Positions 48,131-56,650 are shown, counted from the stretch's first letter. The stretch is 64,000 nt of DNA from Paenibacillus sp. N3.4 (GCF_008017805.1 NZ_VRTT01000030.1:1-64000); one strand, 5' to 3'. Translations and numbers: made by a program. The notes: generated by a model not told the origin, from the letters alone.

Positions 48131-49247
48131 ATAGCTCAATCTTGTCTTCTTCTGCTACAAATGTACCTTGTATGACCTTCTTGCCAAGCTTTGTGACTTG
48201 AATCACCGAGCCCTCTTCTTGATCCTCCCCGATTCGGATAAGACCTAAGTGCATCATCATTTGTAAAATACGCTGCTCGACAATCGATTCCGAAGTGTCG
48301 TAATAAAATGGCTTCACCAATTGACAAAGAACTCCGCCAAGCGATCCTGCTGTTACCCAGTTTCCTCCTAAACGCTCGATCCATTGAGCAATGCTTTGAA
48401 CGTTTGGAATAGGGTTTTTATAGAGACGCAGCCAGAAGCGATACACATCAGCCAGATTTTCCTTCTTCCTTTCCAGCAATCTTGTTTTCCCTTCTTCTGT
48501 TAAGTGAAGCGTCTGCGCTTGCTCCCGGATGTACTGATGGTAATAACAATAATCATAAATAAACGAAAAGCGATTCGGATATTCCTTAAACATGCGACCA
48601 TACCCAAATCTCCATACGCCCCTGGGAACCATCTCTTCTTGCACAGACAAACGGTCAATGATTTGTTGAAGCTGCCTTTTATACATGGCACCATCCGCTG
48701 TCAAAGGAATCTCATCATGATGTGAGATGTATGTTAAGAAGTGGAAAATATCCTCTACGATTAACATTTGTTCATCTCGGTAAACGTTAGGTTCATCCGT
48801 TAGTTTCAAAGCTTGTTTGAACTGACTGGTTAACACATCGCTAAATCTATTCTTCAAATCCTGGGGAACATGAAACAAATACTTGGTTTGCTGCGAATAG
48901 CCATTAAACAACCATCCCAGCTGTTTAAACTTAATAATCATTTCACGCGGGTTCCAATCGGATTTATCCTCCTGCTGAAATCTGGCTTGTCTAACTCTAG
49001 CGGTCAGCTCCTCGATACTGAATGCATTGCGAGGATCGAAGAGCAGCGAGTTCAAAAAGCGGATGTCTTCCAAATTTAAATTCTCAATCTGCTTTTGGAA
49101 TATCTCGCGGCGCAGCGCTGTGTTTAATATCGATTGAATCAGTTCATTTTTGGAATGACCATTGCATTCACAATTATACGTATGTGCGATTCGTCCTAAA
49201 TCATGAATATCTGCATAGCTAAGCATGTCCGCTAGGTTCATTTCCAT
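48117..49247 (-). CDS. Conserved protein of unknown function, helix-rich with winged-helix-like parts
   Basis: A 376-residue soluble protein not recognised with confidence. The N-terminus (residues 5-65, ADIHDLGRIAHTYNCECNGH followed by SKNELIQSIL) looks like a SAP-like or helix-extended-loop unit. The middle has repeated helix and wing patterns (FKQLGWLF, LHLTEEGKTRLLERK, GLIRIGEDQEEGSVIQVTKLGKKVI) reminiscent of helicase-associated or FtsK-gamma-like wing domains. No nucleotide-binding motif is present. Start: ATG at 49247 behind GGGGGA. Its 3' end overlaps the IDEAL-domain gene. Confidence 0.65.
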   Translation of the reverse strand: MEMNLADMLSYADIHDLGRIAHTYNCECNGHSKNELIQSILNTALRREIFQKQIENLNLEDIRFLNSLLFDPRNAFSIEELTARVRQARFQQEDKSDWNPREMIIKFKQLGWLFNGYSQQTKYLFHVPQDLKNRFSDVLTSQFKQALKLTDEPNVYRDEQMLIVEDIFHFLTYISHHDEIPLTADGAMYKRQLQQIIDRLSVQEEMVPRGVWRFGYGRMFKEYPNRFSFIYDYCYYHQYIREQAQTLHLTEEGKTRLLERKKENLADVYRFWLRLYKNPIPNVQSIAQWIERLGGNWVTAGSLGGVLCQLVKPFYYDTSESIVEQRILQMMMHLGLIRIGEDQEEGSVIQVTKLGKKVIQGTFVAEEDKIELYAEQ

Positions 49248-49334
49248 CTTCAATCCCCCAATTGGCGAAGCTATCAGCTCCGAAGTTTCTAGTAACCATT
49301 ATGGGATTTTTTCCCGAAAATATTCCAACACAAA

Positions 49335-49368
49335 TAAAAAAACATGACACATTGCATGCGTCATGTTT
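49335..49368 (-). terminator. Terminator of the histidine phosphatase gene
   Basis: ACATGAC and GTCATGT pair around an 11-base loop and are followed by seven T on the minus strand. Confidence 0.75.
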
Positions 49369-49393
49369 CCTATTCCATTGCTTATTCGATTGT

Positions 49394-49963
49394 CTATTGC
49401 AAGTGAGCTAAGCAATTATACAATTGAAGCTCCCAAGCCTCATCTTGTCGTAATAGAATTGTTAGAGAAGTATTTTGTAAAAAATCTTCATGATTCATTT
49501 TCAAAACTCTAAGAATCTGAACGATAAACCCACCATGAGAGATTAACAAAATTTTACTAGTGGGATAGTTCTGAATCAACTCCCCTTCTAATTCTGACCA
49601 ACGTTTCCATAGATCGCCATCCGATTCCTGACCTAGTTCCTGAAGCTTCCAGTCGGCCCCCCAGCGCTCTTCGCGTTCAGCTGCTGTAGTTCCCTCCACC
49701 AGACCATATTTACGCTCACGAAGCCTTCTATCCGTATGTAAGAAGGGAATGCCTGAAAGTTCGGAAACAATTTGTGCAGTCTCTTTCGCTCTTGTCAAAT
49801 CACTGCTTATGATACCTGCCCAATCTTCCTTGGCTAATCTCATTCCCAGTAATCTAGCTTGTTCACGGCCCTCTTCCGTTAAATCTGTATCAAGTTGGCC
49901 TTGCAGTTTGCCTAAACGATTCCACTCTGTGCTTCCATGACGTATGAATCCAATCGTGGTCAT
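49394..49963 (-). CDS. Histidine phosphatase family protein (phosphoglycerate-mutase-like)
   Basis: A 189-residue phosphatase with the RHG motif FIRHGSTEWN, the second catalytic His in LLISHGGFI, and a conserved Arg in SSDLTRAKETA. It resembles PhoE/CobC-type broad-specificity phosphatases. The cofactor-independent mutase role is excluded by fold. Start: ATG at 49963 with GGAGGGG. It stands alone between two terminators, and its substrate is unknown. Confidence 0.85.
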   Translation of the reverse strand: MTTIGFIRHGSTEWNRLGKLQGQLDTDLTEEGREQARLLGMRLAKEDWAGIISSDLTRAKETAQIVSELSGIPFLHTDRRLRERKYGLVEGTTAAEREERWGADWKLQELGQESDGDLWKRWSELEGELIQNYPTSKILLISHGGFIVQILRVLKMNHEDFLQNTSLTILLRQDEAWELQLYNCLAHLQ

Positions 49964-49984
49964 TCCTAGCCCCTCCATCTTACT

Positions 49985-50014
49985 ATAAATGAAAAATGCT
50001 CCTACAGGAGCATT
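49985..50014 (-). terminator. Terminator of the sigma/anti-sigma operon
   Basis: AATGCTCC and GGAGCATT close on a four-base loop directly at the anti-sigma stop codon. TTTTCATTT follows on the minus strand. Confidence 0.75.
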
Positions 50015-50642
50015 AAGCTTTCGTTCTTGATAACCAATTCATAATAATTATTGTCCCGATTAAACCTAAAATCGAAACCACCAATAAGTAGTGTGGATAA
50101 GAATGAATAGGACCTACATGGAATCGAAGAGGTTCCATAAAACTGGGATTCAAACTTGCGACCGCATCCCCCATTTTATGCCCATTCATAGATTCTGTAC
50201 CCGTAGCTTTCAGAGCTTGTGGAGCTTCCAAATCGAACAAGGAATTGTCTGCTAAAGCAACGGCGGATTGCGGTGTGCCCTCATAGACAATGGCAAATAA
50301 AAAACTAAACACAAACAATGCTAAACAAAAGGCAATAACGGCAGTGAGATTCCTTCTGAACGTGTAGGAAATCGCGTACATACGCTCTGGTACAGGAATT
50401 CGCCATGATTCATTCTCATAAATCCGATTCATCACCTTCGCGGAAACCATCGGCTCGTAATCAGGCAGTTCCTTGTCCATTGCGGCCGTACGTATGAGAA
50501 GCGTACTTTCTTCCCATATTAGAAATTCCTCGGCACAGGCTGGACAAGTCTCAATATGCTTATCCACTGCGGCACGTCTCAGGTCATCATTCGGCAAATC
50601 CCAATATACCCCAAATAATTCCTGGATGTCACTACACTTCAT
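50013..50642 (-). CDS. Zinc-finger transmembrane anti-sigma factor
   Basis: A 209-residue protein. The ZAS motif H-x3-C-x2-C (HIETCPAC) lies in the N-terminal cytoplasmic part, followed by membrane segments near residues 97-118 and 180-202. It should bind and hold the sigma factor encoded just upstream. Start: ATG at 50642 with AAGGGAT inside the sigma gene 3' end. The genes are separated by only seven bases. The signal sensed by the segment between the membrane spans is unknown. Confidence 0.82.
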   Translation of the reverse strand: MKCSDIQELFGVYWDLPNDDLRRAAVDKHIETCPACAEEFLIWEESTLLIRTAAMDKELPDYEPMVSAKVMNRIYENESWRIPVPERMYAISYTFRRNLTAVIAFCLALFVFSFLFAIVYEGTPQSAVALADNSLFDLEAPQALKATGTESMNGHKMGDAVASLNPSFMEPLRFHVGPIHSYPHYLLVVSILGLIGTIIIMNWLSRTKA

Positions 50643-50649
50643 AGCTTTT

Positions 50650-51231
50650 TCATCCCTTCGATTCTTCAAATATCGGTTCACTGAAATAAGGATCCAACTG
50701 CAACTTAACCGATGCCCTGGCTCTGAATAATAAAGATTTCACGGAGCTTACCGTCTGACCTAGTATGTTCGCGATTTCCTGATAATCCATTTGGTCGTAC
50801 TCTCTAAGTATTAAAGCCGATCGTTGTTTCTCCGGTAAACTATTTATAGCTTCACGTACCATCGATACTTTTTCGTTGCGGAGCATGGCTTGTTCAGGCA
50901 TAGCGTCAAAGGATGCGTGTGGGGTTAATCCGCTTTGTTCCAAAGATACTTGAACGCTTTTATTTTTGCGCAGTTCACTGAGAACTGTATTCCTGGCTAT
51001 GGTATATAACCATGTGGAAAATGAGGCCTCGACTTCACGGAATGAATGCAAGCTGCGGTACGCTTTATAAAATGTTTCATTACACAAATCTTCAGCAATA
51101 GCCTCCAATTGCGTACTCTTCAGCATATGGAAAATAAAGGCAAGGATTTTACGCTCATAACGACGCATAAGCTCATTATAAAGCTGAACATTTCCATCCT
51201 TGATTTCTCTAATCAACTGGGAATCGGTCAT
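50650..51231 (-). CDS. ECF-type RNA polymerase sigma factor
   Basis: A 193-residue sigma-70 family ECF protein. Region 2 has EDLCNETFYKAYRSLHSF and ASFSTWLYTIARNTVLSELR. Region 4 has LPEKQRSALILREYDQMDYQ and the helix-turn-helix IANILGQTVSSVKSLLFRAR. Start: ATG at 51231 behind GAGGAGGG. It is cotranscribed with the anti-sigma gene. Close relatives in B. subtilis include SigX and SigV-type factors for envelope stress. Confidence 0.9.
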   Translation of the reverse strand: MTDSQLIREIKDGNVQLYNELMRRYERKILAFIFHMLKSTQLEAIAEDLCNETFYKAYRSLHSFREVEASFSTWLYTIARNTVLSELRKNKSVQVSLEQSGLTPHASFDAMPEQAMLRNEKVSMVREAINSLPEKQRSALILREYDQMDYQEIANILGQTVSSVKSLLFRARASVKLQLDPYFSEPIFEESKG

Positions 51232-51283
51232 TACGTGGCGACCCTCCTCGCGATTCCGGGTACCACTCCAACTGTTCATACAT

Positions 51284-51312
51284 GTTGTACTTTAGGTGGA
51301 GTGAAAAGTTGC
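51284..51312 (-). promoter_or_regulatory. Candidate ECF autoregulatory promoter
   Basis: On the minus strand GCAACTTTT (AAC-containing -35, 51303-51312) and GTACAAC (51284-51290) are spaced 17 bp from AAC to GTAC. The layout resembles the AAC-N16-CGT form of ECF promoters. It lies about 55 bp before the sigma gene, as expected for autoregulation. Confidence 0.4.
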
Positions 51313-51504
51313 GATAATTTGTAAAAAATTAATGAATTGTTATTCTCATAATTACTTACCTATAAAGTTTCTTGATAAATCACGAAAATCCTGCTCCATT
51401 CGACAAAAAGTTAGTGAACTCATTTGTGCCGTTAGGTTAAATGTAAGTTATAGACAACGATTCTTCTTTCCCATTATATAATATAAACTCAAAAATATGG
51501 TACT
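51313..51504. other. Non-coding upstream region of the ECF sigma operon
   Basis: AT-rich DNA with no supported coding sequence. No clear second promoter was found. Confidence 0.5.
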
Positions 51505-51509
51505 AAAAC

Positions 51510-51538
51510 ACAAAAAAAAACCGCCGAATCGGCGGTTG
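51510..51538 (-). terminator. Terminator downstream of the polysaccharide deacetylase
   Basis: AACCGCCG and CGGCGGTT close on a three-base loop and are followed on the minus strand by eight T. It lies about 115 bp past the stop codon; the gap holds no supported gene. Confidence 0.85.
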
Positions 51539-51651
51539 CACTTATGGTGCGATTATCGGATAGGAGTGGAGAGAAACCATACTGTACTTTTATTATATGT
51601 ATACGGTTTCATTCTGTCAACACTTATTTTGAAAACGTTTACTTGTATTTT

Positions 51652-52518
51652 TTATTTCAATGATTGCAATTGATGACGTTTCGCTTGTTTGATCAAATTG
51701 TTGATAGATTGGGCTTGAACATATGGACTCCCTGCATTTATTCGAGGAATTTGCATAGGATCTGATTTTAAAGAAGCGATACCTGTCTTTGTTGTAAATC
51801 CGTATTTAATGCCTGCCTCATGCAGAAAATCTATCGTTTGATCATCATAGCTTCCAAAGGGGTACGCATAGGCATCGACGGACTTAGCCCCATTTAGTTC
51901 AATCAGCTTTGCCATACTTTTCTTTGTGTCGGAGATAACTCTTAATTTAAGTTGATCATCCGTCTCCATGCTTCCATTAATCATAAATTTGTTGTTCAAC
52001 ATGGGCTTGCCATCTTTCTGTACATGCATCTGATCCGAATGAGATTGAAAATCAATATTCGGATTTTCTTTTCTCATACGCACAATGTCTTCTCTTGATA
52101 AGGAAGGCAATTGGCTTCCCTGAGGATTTTCCAGATCTTTGGTTATGACAAAATTAACCGCGGGAATATGCATTTTTTTCAGAATCGGATAAGCATTCGT
52201 GTAAAAACTTCTGTAACCATCGTCAAACGTAATCAAAACAGCATTATCAGGGATATCCGCACCCTTGGTCATGAAATTTTTAAATTGATCCATGGTGATG
52301 AAACGGAATCCATTACGGTTCAATGCTTCCAACTGGGTCTTAAAAAGTTCGGTTGTGATGGTTACTCCGCCTTGCAGGTGATCATCAATGTGGTGGTACA
52401 CGAGCACAGTAACTTCTTTGGAATAAATGACATCTTTGGCGCTCACAAGAGAAGGAAAAAAATTAATAAATACGAGTAAAAAAAGCAATAAGTACTTCCA
52501 CATTGTACGAATCATCAT
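51652..52518 (-). CDS. Polysaccharide deacetylase (NodB family)
   Basis: A secreted or membrane-bound carbohydrate esterase 4 of 288 residues. The N-terminal signal (KYLLLFLLVFINFFPSLVSA) precedes the NodB domain. Zinc-site motifs are TFDDGY with the catalytic Asp pair, and the HSxxxH variant in QSHSDQMHV. The C-terminal motif is AYPFGSYDD. It probably deacetylates peptidoglycan or a poly-GlcNAc polymer. Start: one of three adjacent codons GTG-ATG-ATG; the first ATG is given, eight bases after GAGG. Confidence 0.85.
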   Translation of the reverse strand: MMIRTMWKYLLLFLLVFINFFPSLVSAKDVIYSKEVTVLVYHHIDDHLQGGVTITTELFKTQLEALNRNGFRFITMDQFKNFMTKGADIPDNAVLITFDDGYRSFYTNAYPILKKMHIPAVNFVITKDLENPQGSQLPSLSREDIVRMRKENPNIDFQSHSDQMHVQKDGKPMLNNKFMINGSMETDDQLKLRVISDTKKSMAKLIELNGAKSVDAYAYPFGSYDDQTIDFLHEAGIKYGFTTKTGIASLKSDPMQIPRINAGSPYVQAQSINNLIKQAKRHQLQSLK

Positions 52519-52612
52519 CACGTTCGCCTCACCCTTGGAGTAATAAATATACTACAGCAGATGTCATTATAGCATACCGTCATTTGTTTGAGTATTCTTT
52601 TAAAATAGATTC

Positions 52613-52673
52613 AAAAAAGCTGAATGCACTCCGCTTTTGATCCATCATCAAAAGGGGTTCATTCAGCTTTTTA
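52613..52673 (-). terminator. tyrA terminator
   Basis: AAAAAGCTGAATG and CATTCAGCTTTTT form the outer stem, and an inner stem CTTTTGAT/ATCAAAAG stacks inside. Oligo-T follows on the minus strand. Confidence 0.8.
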
Positions 52674-52687
52674 TATGTCCATGACAT

Positions 52688-53776
52688 TTAGACGTGAACA
52701 GCATAATCTTGCCCAAGCAGCCCTGTTGCTCGATCTGCATCATCTTGATTACGAAAGGACAGACGGAGAATACCCGGTACGTCTTCACGGCTCTCAATGA
52801 TTTGGATATTGCTCAGATTAATTCTAGCATTACCTAGTAATGTTGTGATTTGGCCAATAATCCCAGGATGATCAGGAATATCGACATAAATATCGAATAA
52901 GGATGTAATCATGCCTTTTCTTCGTTCAGGCAGATGACTGCGAAATTCACCAGCCATGCGAAACTGTTCGGCGATCCCTTCACCGTCACTGTTTTCCAGC
53001 AAAGCAATAAAGCGAGAGATTCCAAGATTCCAATCGGTCAAAAGCTTCAGCAGCACCTCACGGTTATTGAGAAGAATGTCTCGCCAAATCGTAGGCTCAC
53101 TTGAGGCAATACGTGTAATATCCCTGAAACCACCAGCAGCCAAATTTTGATACAAGGGATTCGTTGAGTTGTATTCTCTAACTTGATTCACCAGTGCTAC
53201 AGCAATAATATGCGGTAAATGACTAATCGCTCCTACAATATCATCGTGTTCACGAGCATCCACCTGTACAATCTGTGCTTTCGTCAACTTCAAAAGATTC
53301 GCAAGTCGATCTACTTCATCTTGAGGTGTACCTTTTGCAGGTGTCAATACATAAAACGCATTCTCGAAAAGATAAACGGAAGCAGCTTCTACCCCATGTC
53401 GTTCAGAGCCAGCCATAGGGTGGCCGCCAATAAAGTAAATGCCTTCCCTAACTAACGCAGCAGCACTTTCGGTCACGGAAGCTTTCGTGCTTCCAACATC
53501 TGTAATAATGCATCCTTTTTTCAAAGGAAGCTTTACCAATTGCTTGACATAGTCCTCCAGCATACCTACCGGTACACACAGAAAAATATAATCCGCTCCT
53601 TCTACTGCTTCTTCCATAGACGTTGTAGCCACATCAACAACATTCCTTTTGAGCAGTTTCTCAACAGATCTTGGATTGGGTGAGTGGCCAACAACGGTAA
53701 ATTCCGGTTTTCCTTTATAGCATAGCGCGAGTGATCCACCGATCAGTCCAACGCCAAATATCGCAATTTTCGTCAT
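52688..53776 (-). CDS. tyrA: Prephenate dehydrogenase with C-terminal ACT domain
   Basis: Converts prephenate to 4-hydroxyphenylpyruvate for tyrosine. It has 362 residues. The NAD motif is IFGVGLIGGSLAL and the active-site HPMAGSERHGVEAA contains the substrate His. The last 70 residues (DIYVDIPDHPGIIGQITTLL onward) are an ACT domain, which is likely to bind tyrosine for feedback control. It lies 24 bp after hisC. aroE, which ends the B. subtilis supraoperon, is missing downstream. Confidence 0.95.
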   Translation of the reverse strand: MTKIAIFGVGLIGGSLALCYKGKPEFTVVGHSPNPRSVEKLLKRNVVDVATTSMEEAVEGADYIFLCVPVGMLEDYVKQLVKLPLKKGCIITDVGSTKASVTESAAALVREGIYFIGGHPMAGSERHGVEAASVYLFENAFYVLTPAKGTPQDEVDRLANLLKLTKAQIVQVDAREHDDIVGAISHLPHIIAVALVNQVREYNSTNPLYQNLAAGGFRDITRIASSEPTIWRDILLNNREVLLKLLTDWNLGISRFIALLENSDGEGIAEQFRMAGEFRSHLPERRKGMITSLFDIYVDIPDHPGIIGQITTLLGNARINLSNIQIIESREDVPGILRLSFRNQDDADRATGLLGQDYAVHV

Positions 53777-53800
53777 GAAATCAACCTTTATACATTTATA

Positions 53801-54901
53801 TTAGGCTTGTACGGCAACTTCATTAAGAATGATCGTTAATGCCGCAATGAATTTTTCATTTTGTTCGCGTGAACCAATAGTGACACGAATGGATGTCGGA
53901 AAACCAAGCTGATGTCCTCCACGAACAATAATACCTTTGCGCAATAAGCCATTGAATACTTCTCCGGCAGGACGTTTGACATTGACCATAACAAAGTTTC
54001 CATGTGCTGGGAAAGCCTCCAACCCTAGCAGATCAAACTGTTCTGTTAAGTAATGTAGACCCGCTGTGTTTGCTTCTCGACAGCTGTTAATAAAATCCTG
54101 GTCTTTTATCGCAGCAAGAGCCGCGGCTTGAGCAAATCTGGTCGTATTAAACGGTTCTCGTACTTGATTAATCGAACGGATAACATCCGGGTGTCCGATT
54201 CCATAGCCGATTCGTAAAGAAGCCAAGCCATAAATTTTGGAAAAAGTACGCAAAGCAATCACATTACGGTATTGTCCAATCAGCTCAATGCTGTCAGGAA
54301 ATTCACCAGTCGTATTGTATTCGCAGTAAGCTTCATCCAAAACAACAAGCACATGCGCAGGCACCTTAGCTAAGAAAGCTTTAATTTCTGCATCTGTATT
54401 CATGGTGCCGGTCGGATTGTTCGGATTACAAATCCATAGGATCTTGGTTCGATCTGTAATGGCTGCCAGCATAGCATCTAAATCATGAGTCCCATCTTTC
54501 AAAGGAACCTCGATGGATATTGCGCCTTCAATCTCACAGTTATGCTTGTACTGCGGGAATGTATGTGTAGCCATGACAGTTTCATCACCTTGCACAAGAA
54601 AAGCTCTGGCCAGCATCAAAATGACTTCATCTGAACCCGCACCGAAAATAAGTTGATTGGTTGCTACACCTAGGAATTCAGCAACAGCAGCTGTTAATTG
54701 AACCGCACCGCCATCGGGATACAAACTCAGGTTGGAAAGCTCTGCCTCAATAGCCGCCTTCGCTTTAGGGGAGGCGCCAAAAGGGTTTTCGTTGGAAGCC
54801 AGCTTCGTGACTTCGGTCAAGCCGAGCTCACGTTTTACTTCTTCAATAGGTTTGCCTGGTTGATAAACGGGTAAATGCACAATCGTTTGTTTCGGTTTCA
54901 T
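53801..54901 (-). CDS. hisC: Histidinol-phosphate aminotransferase
   Basis: A PLP-dependent class II transaminase of 366 residues. In Bacillus it serves histidine synthesis and also the last step of tyrosine and phenylalanine. The PLP lysine is in RTFSKIYGLASLRIGYG and the cofactor motif is ICNPNNPTGTM. Start: ATG at 54901 behind GAGGTGA. It lies upstream of tyrA, but it is parted from trpA by about 1.75 kb and so needs its own promoter. Confidence 0.94.
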   Translation of the reverse strand: MKPKQTIVHLPVYQPGKPIEEVKRELGLTEVTKLASNENPFGASPKAKAAIEAELSNLSLYPDGGAVQLTAAVAEFLGVATNQLIFGAGSDEVILMLARAFLVQGDETVMATHTFPQYKHNCEIEGAISIEVPLKDGTHDLDAMLAAITDRTKILWICNPNNPTGTMNTDAEIKAFLAKVPAHVLVVLDEAYCEYNTTGEFPDSIELIGQYRNVIALRTFSKIYGLASLRIGYGIGHPDVIRSINQVREPFNTTRFAQAAALAAIKDQDFINSCREANTAGLHYLTEQFDLLGLEAFPAHGNFVMVNVKRPAGEVFNGLLRKGIIVRGGHQLGFPTSIRVTIGSREQNEKFIAALTIILNEVAVQA

Positions 54902-54966
54902 GGTGGTCACCTCGTCAATTAATGTCCGAACCTTTTAATTGTCCCACAAAAATAATTAAGATGCAA

Positions 54967-54983
54967 AAAGGTAGTTTACCTTT
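54967..54983 (-). promoter_or_regulatory. Palindrome in the hisC upstream region
   Basis: AAAGGTAGTTTACCTTT is a perfect 7-bp-arm inverted repeat with a three-base centre, about 65 bp before the hisC start. It could be an operator for the separated hisC-tyrA unit; no known consensus was recognised. Confidence 0.3.
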
Positions 54984-55334
54984 ATTTGCTGATTTTCAAG
55001 CTTCACGTGTAGGACTGTTTCAAATGATCAATGAACTATTATGTATGTATCAAGCAAGAAGGTACGCTTCCATTCATCAATGTTCTTCCCCAACTTAGTG
55101 ATAGCTAACAATTACGAGTGTAACGCTTTAAAGCCAAACAGTAAATAGGAAATTTCATATTTCCATTCGTAAATAAAATTAAATTGATGCATTTGCGTCA
55201 CAGTCAGCGGATCTAACTATCCATTTATTCCATTATTTGAGAAATTAAAAGCTTTGTCGGAAGTAGGGGTTCAACTTTATGTTTGAAAATGCGCGCGGCT
55301 GAATCGACGGAACCATACAAATTCTCACCTGATT
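54984..55334. other. Non-coding DNA between hisC and the repeat array
   Basis: AT-rich, no supported gene on either strand, no clear structure. Confidence 0.5.
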
Positions 55335-55560
55335 GATATCTATAAGCATGTTTTCCATGCTTACAGTGATATTGGCTGACTTTTTTCCCTCTGTAACAAG
55401 GAAAAACAGCGTTACATCTGGAGTTTCCCCCCGCCCACCACTTTTCCATCTCTATAAGCATGTTTTTCGTGCTTACAGTGTCGTTGGCCGGCTTTTCTCC
55501 CCCTGTAGCAAGGAAAAACAGCGTTACAACAGGAGTTTCCGTCCGCCCACCCGCCACATG
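55335..55560 (+). repeat. Tandem array of the two-hairpin repeat, two units
   Basis: Two units with a period of 112 bp start near 55335 and 55447. Hairpin 1 has arms TATAAGCATG and CATGCTTACAG. Hairpin 2 pairs TGTAAC (or TGTAGC) with GTTACA around AAGGAAAAACAGC. The 3' part is rich in CCGCCCACC. The same organisation occurs at 27338-27650 and 97-181, so this is a dispersed intergenic family. Confidence 0.78.
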
Positions 55561-55691
55561 AAATAATTTATGTGGATCAAGAATCCAAAGTAACAGATAA
55601 TACCAAATCGTTGTAGTCAAGTTCACACTCATTTGCTACACTAAGAATTGACATAATTAGAGCAAATACTCCATCCGATGGGGAATAACAT

Positions 55692-56267
55692 GTGGGCTGT
55701 GATCGTATATTCTCCTTATTTCTTTGGTTGTTATTAAGTGGAATCATTATTTACTCAGTATTAATAATGATTATGAATCGAAATCAAAACAAGAAAATGC
55801 AACAGGAAGCCGCGCAAAAAGGGGCTATTTCTGCTCTACAAGCTATTTATGTAGATGGTTTAGGCATAAGAAAGAATGCCTTATGTCAATTATTCTGCTT
55901 TGAAGACAGATTGCTAATAGAAGTAGATTCATCAAAATTCGAAATCAGTTTTGATCGATTACGAGCCGCGGTTGTGAAAAGCGAGCAGGAATTGATTGAA
56001 CAAAGCAAAAGTGTTGTTGGGAGAGCAATTATTGGAACTCTCTTGTTACCGGGACTTGGGACAATTGTCGGTGGAATGTCCGGTATAGGAACAAAAAAGA
56101 AAAAAGGCAAGAGAAATTACTATCTAATTCTCAATTATTTAGATTCCAAAGGGGATCTTAAAGGAATCACATTCAAAGAAGATTTGAATATCTTAAGAAT
56201 GAATAAATTTTGCCAAGAAATTAATGACTCATCGAATCGATTGCATCCAGAAATAGTTCAGTTATGA
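55692..56267 (+). CDS. Hypothetical membrane-anchored protein inserted in the aromatic supraoperon
   Basis: A 191-residue protein with no recognised family. Residues 6-28 are a membrane segment. The middle has a strand-rich part (LCQLFCFEDRLLIEVDSSKF), and residues 113-133 form a Gly-rich hydrophobic stretch (AIIGTLLLPGLGTIVGGMSG). The latter is seen in several uncharacterised PH-like Firmicute proteins. The start is a GTG at 55692 with GGGGA upstream. It runs opposite to the trp genes and has its own terminator. It is AT-rich and its codon use resembles recently acquired genes. Confidence 0.65.
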   Translation: MGCDRIFSLFLWLLLSGIIIYSVLIMIMNRNQNKKMQQEAAQKGAISALQAIYVDGLGIRKNALCQLFCFEDRLLIEVDSSKFEISFDRLRAAVVKSEQELIEQSKSVVGRAIIGTLLLPGLGTIVGGMSGIGTKKKKGKRNYYLILNYLDSKGDLKGITFKEDLNILRMNKFCQEINDSSNRLHPEIVQL

Positions 56268-56314
56268 CCATAAAGAACGATAATTAAATTGTTTTAAATA
56301 TGAAAAGAAAGACC

Positions 56315-56365
56315 AACTCACAAGCTGATGCCGGAATCCTATAGATGTCAGCTTGTGAGTTTTCT
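56315..56365 (+). terminator. Terminator of the hypothetical inserted gene
   Basis: ACTCACAAGCTGA and TCAGCTTGTGAGT are perfect 13-base arms with a 19-base loop, followed by TTTTC. Confidence 0.75.
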
Positions 56366-56454
56366 CGATGCTCACTATCCCCTATGACTTTTTGGGTATG
56401 TGGAATAACTCATATATGATTGATTTGTAGTGTTTCTGCTTTTTATTTCTTTAA

Positions 56455-56523
56455 GAAACAAAAACACCCCCTAGAAATTTCATCGGCTTAACCCAAAGGT
56501 TTTCCAATGTCGATTCTAAGGGG
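56455..56523 (-). terminator. Terminator downstream of trpA
   Basis: CCCCTTAGAA and TTCTAGGGGG pair at the base of a long stem, and TGTTTTTGTTTC follows on the minus strand. It implies that trp transcripts end here and do not reach hisC-tyrA. Confidence 0.6.
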
Positions 56524-56650
56524 ATAACATTCATCAGATCAACCAGTGAGTTTTTCCAATGTCTTTGCATGTGTGCACTTATTATCATATAATAACCTAT
56601 CATTTTCCAAGGTTATCCTAGAGGGGGCCGTTCAATATGAATAGGGCTTT

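Noticed and set aside
48117-49247. Naming this gene as a helicase subunit
   Set aside because: Some wing-like segments, but no Walker motif and no secure similarity; left unnamed.
51630-51643. cre-like site TGAAAACGTTTACT for CcpA
   Set aside because: It lies downstream of the deacetylase gene, has one mismatch and no promoter to control, so it is probably a chance match.
52111-52479. Open frame antisense to the polysaccharide deacetylase
   Set aside because: No ribosome site and no family resemblance; the minus-strand gene is clear.
56431-56523. Insertion-sequence end near the trpA terminator
   Set aside because: Inverted repeats there are better explained as the trp terminator; no transposase fragment is present.
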